Shown here: positions 23,784 to 26,721 of the stretch, in pieces
Layout of the letters: the number at the start of each line of letters is the position of its first letter
Position numbering within the stretch: position 1 is the first letter of the stretch
Assembly (NCBI RefSeq): GCF_042665595.1
Contig: NZ_JBHTCT010000023.1
Span: 1-26,721 of the forward strand
Reading direction: 5' to 3'
DNA from: Bhargavaea changchunensis
GTDB lineage: Bacteria > Bacillota > Bacilli > Bacillales_A > Planococcaceae
Length of the DNA stretch: 26,721 nucleotides
Made by a program: the position numbers and the translations under genes
Notes under the pieces: model-generated
Told to the model about the DNA's origin: nothing
Database searches by the model: none
What the model saw: only the letters and a program-made list of their open reading frames with translations

Positions 23784-23862
23784 TGGACAACCTGTCCGGA
23801 GGGCCGGCAATCTCGCCGTTCCCGTACAAACGCTTGGGACATGCCCGGGCTTTTTCTATTTT
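23784..23862 (+). ncRNA. Structured 5' leader or small RNA ending in a terminator, upstream of the DUF2187 gene
   Basis: Three hairpins follow the promoter: GGACA-ACC-TGTCC (23785-23797), GGGCCGGC...GCCG..CCC (23801-23823), and GCTTGGG-ACATG-CCCGGGC (23832-23850). The last is followed by TTTTTCTATTTTTT, a clear intrinsic terminator. A terminator between promoter and gene implies either a cis-regulatory leader (riboswitch or attenuator) or a separate RNA of about 75 nt. I do not recognise a known riboswitch class. Confidence 0.5.
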
Positions 23863-23893
23863 TTACGGAGAATTTTCAAAGGGGTGGATTAGG

Positions 23894-24118
23894 ATGGCTT
23901 TTCCTGCCAAGCAGAAAGACCAGTCGCCGTTTGTTGCAGCACGGAAAGTGGGCGAGGTGATTTCTTTCGTCCGTAACGATCATGAGGTCATCGGGAAGAT
24001 TGAAAAAATTCTCGAAAACTCGGTTATCGTTCAGATCACGAAAGATGACGCCGAGGCTATCGGCGTGCCGTCCGAACGCACCGTTGTTTCGCACAAGAAT
24101 TATCACGTCTTTGAATAA
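23894..24118 (+). CDS. DUF2187 family protein (YkvS-like)
   Basis: The 74-residue protein contains the DUF2187 pattern: GEVISFVRNDHEVIGKIEKILENSVIVQIT, followed by VVSHKNYHVFE at the end. It folds presumably as a small KOW/SH3-like barrel; the function is unknown. B. subtilis YkvS is a relative. I use ATG 23894 (MAFPAKQKD), with AAAGGGGTGG 6 bases before. Longer in-frame starts would run through the terminator hairpin in the leader and are unlikely. It is a single gene ended by the hairpin at 24127. Confidence 0.85.
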   Translation: MAFPAKQKDQSPFVAARKVGEVISFVRNDHEVIGKIEKILENSVIVQITKDDAEAIGVPSERTVVSHKNYHVFE

Positions 24119-24126
24119 GCTTACAG

Positions 24127-24174
24127 AAAAACAGCGCGCCGCTGTCCCATGTGGACAAGCGGCGCGCTGTTTTT
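24127..24174. terminator. Bidirectional terminator between the DUF2187 gene and yeiH
   Basis: AAAACAGCGCGCCGCT and AGCGGCGCGCTGTTTT form a long stem, extended inside by GTCC/GGAC, with A and T runs at the outer ends. It serves both convergent genes. Confidence 0.9.
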
Positions 24175-24177
24175 GTA

Positions 24178-25176
24178 TTAGCCGATAAGTGCAACGTATC
24201 CATAGACAACGCCCGCCAGCACAATGGAACCGATCAGGCATGCCGCGAACGGTCTGAAACCGGCTTTCCGGAACGCATTGAAGCTGACACCGAGGCCGAT
24301 GCCCGCCATCGCCATCGCCAAGAGGAGGTAAGCAAGGTCTACAAGACGCGCCGCGACCGATTCAGGCACGATCCCTGTCGTGTAAATCGCACTTACGGCG
24401 AGGAAGCCGACGATGAACCAAGGAATCGGAAGCTCGCGAAATGTCAGGCGGCCTCCCTGTTTTCCTTCCTTCTGCACCTTCCGGGCGGCATAGATGCCGA
24501 TGCCCGCCGCGACAAAGACGAGAAGGACGACCCGTGTCAGCTTGACGACGAGTGCATAGTCGAGCGCTTCAGCGCCCGCCGCGTCCCCGGCCGCGACGAC
24601 GTTTGCAATTTCATGCAGCGAGCCGCCGGCAAACAGGCCATACTGCTTCTCGGTCAGGCCTATGATCGGGTGCAGGAGTGCGTACAGAAACGTGAACAGC
24701 GTTCCCACGATCGAGATGATCGCCACGCTTACCGCGGTCTCTTCCGGCTTAGACTTGACCTGTGAAGAAACCGCTCCGATCGCAGCCGCTCCGCAGATGC
24801 CCGTGCCGGCCGCCGTAAGGAACCCGATCCCCGGATCCGACTTCAGGAGTTTGGCCGCAGCCCAGACCGCCCCGATTCCGACGGCCACACTGATCGCCGC
24901 AAGCCCGAAGGCTGTCCAGCCGGCTTCCGCAAGGTCTCCGAGATTCAGCCGCATTCCGAGCAGGATGATCCCTGCCCGGAGCAGTTTTTTAGAGGCGAAT
25001 TTAAGTCCGCTTCCCCATTCGTCCTTAACCGGGAGAAATGTATTCCAAAGCATGCCGAGCAGGATTGCAAACACGAGCGGCCCGATCAGCGAAATATAGG
25101 GGAGTCCTGCCGCCAGCTCTGCGATGACCGCGATGACTAACGTCAGGCCGATTCCCATCCAAAATCCTTTGTTCAT
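24178..25176 (-). CDS. yeiH: YeiH/UPF0324 family membrane protein (putative sulfate exporter family)
   Basis: The 332-residue protein has about ten membrane helices and the UPF0324/YeiH signatures LLRAGIILLGMRLNLGDL, GTGICGAAAIGAV, FAGGSLHEIANVVAAG and MAMAGIGLGVSFNAFRKAGFRPF. The family is often annotated as putative sulfate exporters; firm evidence of substrate is thin. It is divergent from a LysR-type regulator gene, a very common pairing for yeiH, so the regulator probably controls it. Confidence 0.88.
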   Translation of the reverse strand: MNKGFWMGIGLTLVIAVIAELAAGLPYISLIGPLVFAILLGMLWNTFLPVKDEWGSGLKFASKKLLRAGIILLGMRLNLGDLAEAGWTAFGLAAISVAVGIGAVWAAAKLLKSDPGIGFLTAAGTGICGAAAIGAVSSQVKSKPEETAVSVAIISIVGTLFTFLYALLHPIIGLTEKQYGLFAGGSLHEIANVVAAGDAAGAEALDYALVVKLTRVVLLVFVAAGIGIYAARKVQKEGKQGGRLTFRELPIPWFIVGFLAVSAIYTTGIVPESVAARLVDLAYLLLAMAMAGIGLGVSFNAFRKAGFRPFAACLIGSIVLAGVVYGYVALIG

Positions 25177-25201
25177 CGATGTAGCCCCTTTCCTTATGAC
25201 T

Positions 25202-25245
25202 ATTATAGGCTTCGCCGAACAATCAGTGAAATGAAGCTTTATAAT
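25202..25245. promoter_or_regulatory. Face-to-face promoters with an inverted repeat between yeiH and the LysR gene
   Basis: A TATAAT lies on the minus strand at 25207-25202 (with TTCACT as -35, 17 bases away) for yeiH, and another on the plus strand at 25240-25245 for the regulator. They sit inside an imperfect inverted repeat ATTATAGGCTTC ... GAAGCTTTATAAT. The layout suits a LysR-type protein that represses its own gene while acting on yeiH. Confidence 0.55.
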
Positions 25246-25283
25246 AAAATCAATCAGAAAAGCTAATGGAAGGGATGCTGAAA

Positions 25284-26165
25284 ATGCTTCTTGAACAACT
25301 GAGAACTTTCACGGAAGTCGCGGAGAGACGGAACTTCACGAAGGCCGGAGAGGCACTGAACCTTGCCCAGCCAACGGTAAGCCTGCACATCCGGCAGCTG
25401 GAAGAAGAATTCGGCACGCCACTATTTATCCGGTCACGGAAGCAGTTCAGCATCACGCCTGCCGGACAGCTGCTTTACGAACGCGCCAGGCAACTGCTGA
25501 TGCTTGCCGAAGAAACAAAGGAAGACATGATGCGGCAGAGCGGGGAACTCACCGGTACGCTGACTGTCGCGGCAAGCTATACGATCGGAGAGTACGTCCT
25601 CCCCCGTCTGCTGGAAGAGATGCTTGCCGCCCATCCGAAGCTGGAAGTGGTCATCTCCATCAGCAACACTGAGGAGGTCGAGGCCAAAGTCCGCGAGTTC
25701 CGATGCGATGTCGGCTGCATCGAAGGCACCGTCCGGCTTGACGGTCTCACCGCCGTACCGTTCATGGAAGATGAGCTGATTGTGGTCTGCGGAACCGGCC
25801 ATCCGCTTGCCGGAAAGGCCGACGTCACCCCTGAAGACCTCCAACAGGCGCGCTGGATCACCCGCGAGGAAGGATCCGGTACGAGGGAGCATACCGACCA
25901 CCTGCTCCGCTCCCTCGGCCATGTAAAACCCGGCCGCATGATCATCGGGTCGAACGGCGGTGTCATCCAGGCGGTCATTGCAGGACTCGGCATCGCTGCA
26001 GTCTCCGTCCATGCCGCAAAAGACGGAATCGAAACCGGCCGCCTCGTGCGGCTGGATGGCAAGCTTCCTCCGCAGAAAAGAACGTTTTCCGTGCTTCATG
26101 CCCCGGCGATGGCGGGCCATGCAACTGTCGCCGCGTTTCTGAAGGCGGTCGCCGGGAGGAAATAA
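25284..26165 (+). CDS. LysR-family transcriptional regulator
   Basis: The 293-residue protein has the LysR winged helix at its start (MLLEQLRTFTEVAERRNFTKAGEALNLAQPTVSLHIRQLEEEFGTPLFIR, residues 1-50). A substrate-binding domain of the CysB/CysL type follows (GTLTVAASYTIGEYVLPRLLEEM, LEVVISISNTEEVEAKV, EGSGTREHTD, IGSNGGVIQAVIAGLGIAAVS). The EGSGTRE and SNGGVIQAV patterns resemble CysL/YeiE-type regulators of sulfur metabolism, consistent with the divergent yeiH. I use ATG 25284, 9 bases after GGAAGGG. ATGs at 25266 and 25275 precede or overlap that site. Confidence 0.88.
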   Translation: MLLEQLRTFTEVAERRNFTKAGEALNLAQPTVSLHIRQLEEEFGTPLFIRSRKQFSITPAGQLLYERARQLLMLAEETKEDMMRQSGELTGTLTVAASYTIGEYVLPRLLEEMLAAHPKLEVVISISNTEEVEAKVREFRCDVGCIEGTVRLDGLTAVPFMEDELIVVCGTGHPLAGKADVTPEDLQQARWITREEGSGTREHTDHLLRSLGHVKPGRMIIGSNGGVIQAVIAGLGIAAVSVHAAKDGIETGRLVRLDGKLPPQKRTFSVLHAPAMAGHATVAAFLKAVAGRK

Positions 26166-26209
26166 GGCATCTCGGCAAAGTGTCCGACATCAGGTTCGGG
26201 ATGGTGTTC

Positions 26210-26297
26210 TTTCCCGTTGTGGTGATGATATTTCCCGGTTTGTTCATGTTATTTCCCGACCTAAATCTGATAGCTCCCGCAACATGGTGATCTTTCG
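26210..26297. repeat. 21-bp periodic array (core TTTCCCG)
   Basis: TTTCCCG starts at 26210, 26231 and 26252, with GCTCCCG at 26273, all exactly 21 bases apart. A last weak relative (CTTTCG, about 26292) follows near the expected position. The 14 bases between cores are unrelated. The array lies between the LysR gene and pepT, which point the same way, and is the fourth of its kind in the window. Confidence 0.8.
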
Positions 26298-26325
26298 ACC
26301 CGGGCTCCCCCTCCAAAGCGAGAAG

Positions 26326-26334
26326 TGCTAAAAT
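26326..26334 (+). promoter_or_regulatory. Extended -10 promoter for pepT
   Basis: TGCTAAAAT has the TGn extension plus a TAAAAT hexamer, 44 bases before the pepT start. No good -35 is visible, as is usual for extended -10 promoters. Confidence 0.5.
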
Positions 26335-26377
26335 GGTACTATTCGGAATTCATCTGACAACTAGGGGGAACGTGCTA

Positions 26378-26721
26378 ATGAAAGAAAAGCTGATCGAGCG
26401 CCTCGTGCGCTATGCAAAGATCGATACACAGTCCAATGAGGCCAGCACCACGACACCTTCTACAGAAGGCCAATGGGACCTGCTTCGCCTGCTAGAGAAG
26501 GAAATGGCGGAGATCGGCCTGACCGACATCACGCTGGACGAAAACGGCTATCTGTTCGGTACGCTTCCTGCGAACACCGACAAGGAACTTCCGGTGATCG
26601 GATTCCTCGCGCATGTCGATACCGCCACTGATTACACGGGCAAAAACGTCAACCCGCAGCGCATCGACAACTACGACGGATCCGACATCAAACTGAACGA
26701 GAACACCGTCATGGCCAAATC
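26378..26721 (+). CDS. pepT: Peptidase T, N-terminal part (runs off the window)
   Basis: The first 114 residues read MKEKLIERLVRYAKIDTQSNEA at the start, then STEGQWDLLRLLEKEMAEIGL, and VIGFLAHVDTATDYTGKNVNP. This is the beginning of peptidase T, an M20-family tripeptide aminopeptidase; His and Asp of AHVDTA are metal-site residues. AGGGGG lies 9 bases before the ATG. The gene continues beyond the right edge. Confidence 0.92.
   Translation, partial: MKEKLIERLVRYAKIDTQSNEASTTTPSTEGQWDLLRLLEKEMAEIGLTDITLDENGYLFGTLPANTDKELPVIGFLAHVDTATDYTGKNVNPQRIDNYDGSDIKLNENTVMAK

Larger units (their letters stand above)
23518..23893. other. Divergent intergenic region between the yhdT-panF operon and the DUF2187 gene
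   Basis: This 376-base gap is more A+T-rich than its surroundings. It holds the TTGACA-type operator candidate at 23693-23711, a TATAAT on the minus strand (23636-23641) that may belong to the yhdT promoter, a TATAAT on the plus strand (23772-23777), and a structured leader with terminator (about 23784-23862). No further gene is supported. Confidence 0.6.

Noticed and set aside
23784..23862. ZTP (pfl) riboswitch, suggested by CGCTTGGGACATGCCCGGGC
   Set aside because: The upstream half of the ZTP consensus and the CCGGGGAGC-type core are missing, and the gene is not in purine or folate metabolism.

Overview
The window looks like chromosome of a high-G+C member of Bacillales. The Bacillus-type alanine dehydrogenase and GabP, the YkvS-type DUF2187 protein, PaiB, YwqG and the strong AGGAGG-like ribosome binding sites all point there. 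A Planococcaceae-like genus such as Bhargavaea would fit the G+C content and gene set, but that is inference. Most genes are clearly G+C-rich. One acetyltransferase gene near the left end is strikingly A+T-rich.

Layout: (1) 1-795: the right end of an IS3-family element (transposase tail plus terminal inverted repeat) abuts a ywqG gene that has lost its 5' part. (2) 915-2236: an AT-rich GNAT acetyltransferase and a PlsY-like acyltransferase with altered motif 1. (3) 2544-8650: a beta-alanine catabolic block, mmsA / omega-aminotransferase / ald on the minus strand, divergent from a PucR-type regulator. (4) 8733-15137: a six-gene minus-strand run (DUF3311, SSS symporter, YtcJ-type amidohydrolase, C45 acyl-hydrolase, PaiB, M20 carbamoylase-type hydrolase) for uptake and hydrolysis of an unidentified amide or ureido compound. 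(5) 15600-17030: gabP, a GABA/beta-alanine-type permease. (6) 17235-23517: a tight six-gene minus-strand operon, yhdT-panF-M20 hydrolase-DmlA/tartrate dehydrogenase-like enzyme-SDR-aldehyde dehydrogenase. (7) 23894-26721: DUF2187 gene behind a structured leader, yeiH divergent from a LysR regulator, and the start of pepT.

The main proposal is that regions 3, 5 and 6 together encode complete catabolism of pantothenate. PanF/YhdT would import it and the M20 enzyme would split the amide into pantoate and beta-alanine. The SDR and ALDH would oxidise the pantoate alcohol to the aldehyde and then to 3,3-dimethylmalate. The DmlA-type oxidative decarboxylase would give 2-oxoisovalerate. Beta-alanine would go through the pyruvate-linked aminotransferase and MmsA to acetyl-CoA, with Ald recycling alanine to pyruvate. 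This order matches the pathway known from pseudomonad biochemistry (pantothenase, pantoate 4-dehydrogenase, dehydropantoate dehydrogenase, dimethylmalate dehydrogenase). A candidate operator (TTGACA-N-TGTGTC core) occurs both in front of mmsA/pucR and upstream of the yhdT-panF operon, linking the two blocks.

The second notable feature is a set of four intergenic arrays (2275-2418, 5165-5280, 17109-17184, 26210-26297). Each has its own short core repeated at an almost exact 21-bp period with unrelated DNA between cores. They resemble no standard repeat class that I recognise.
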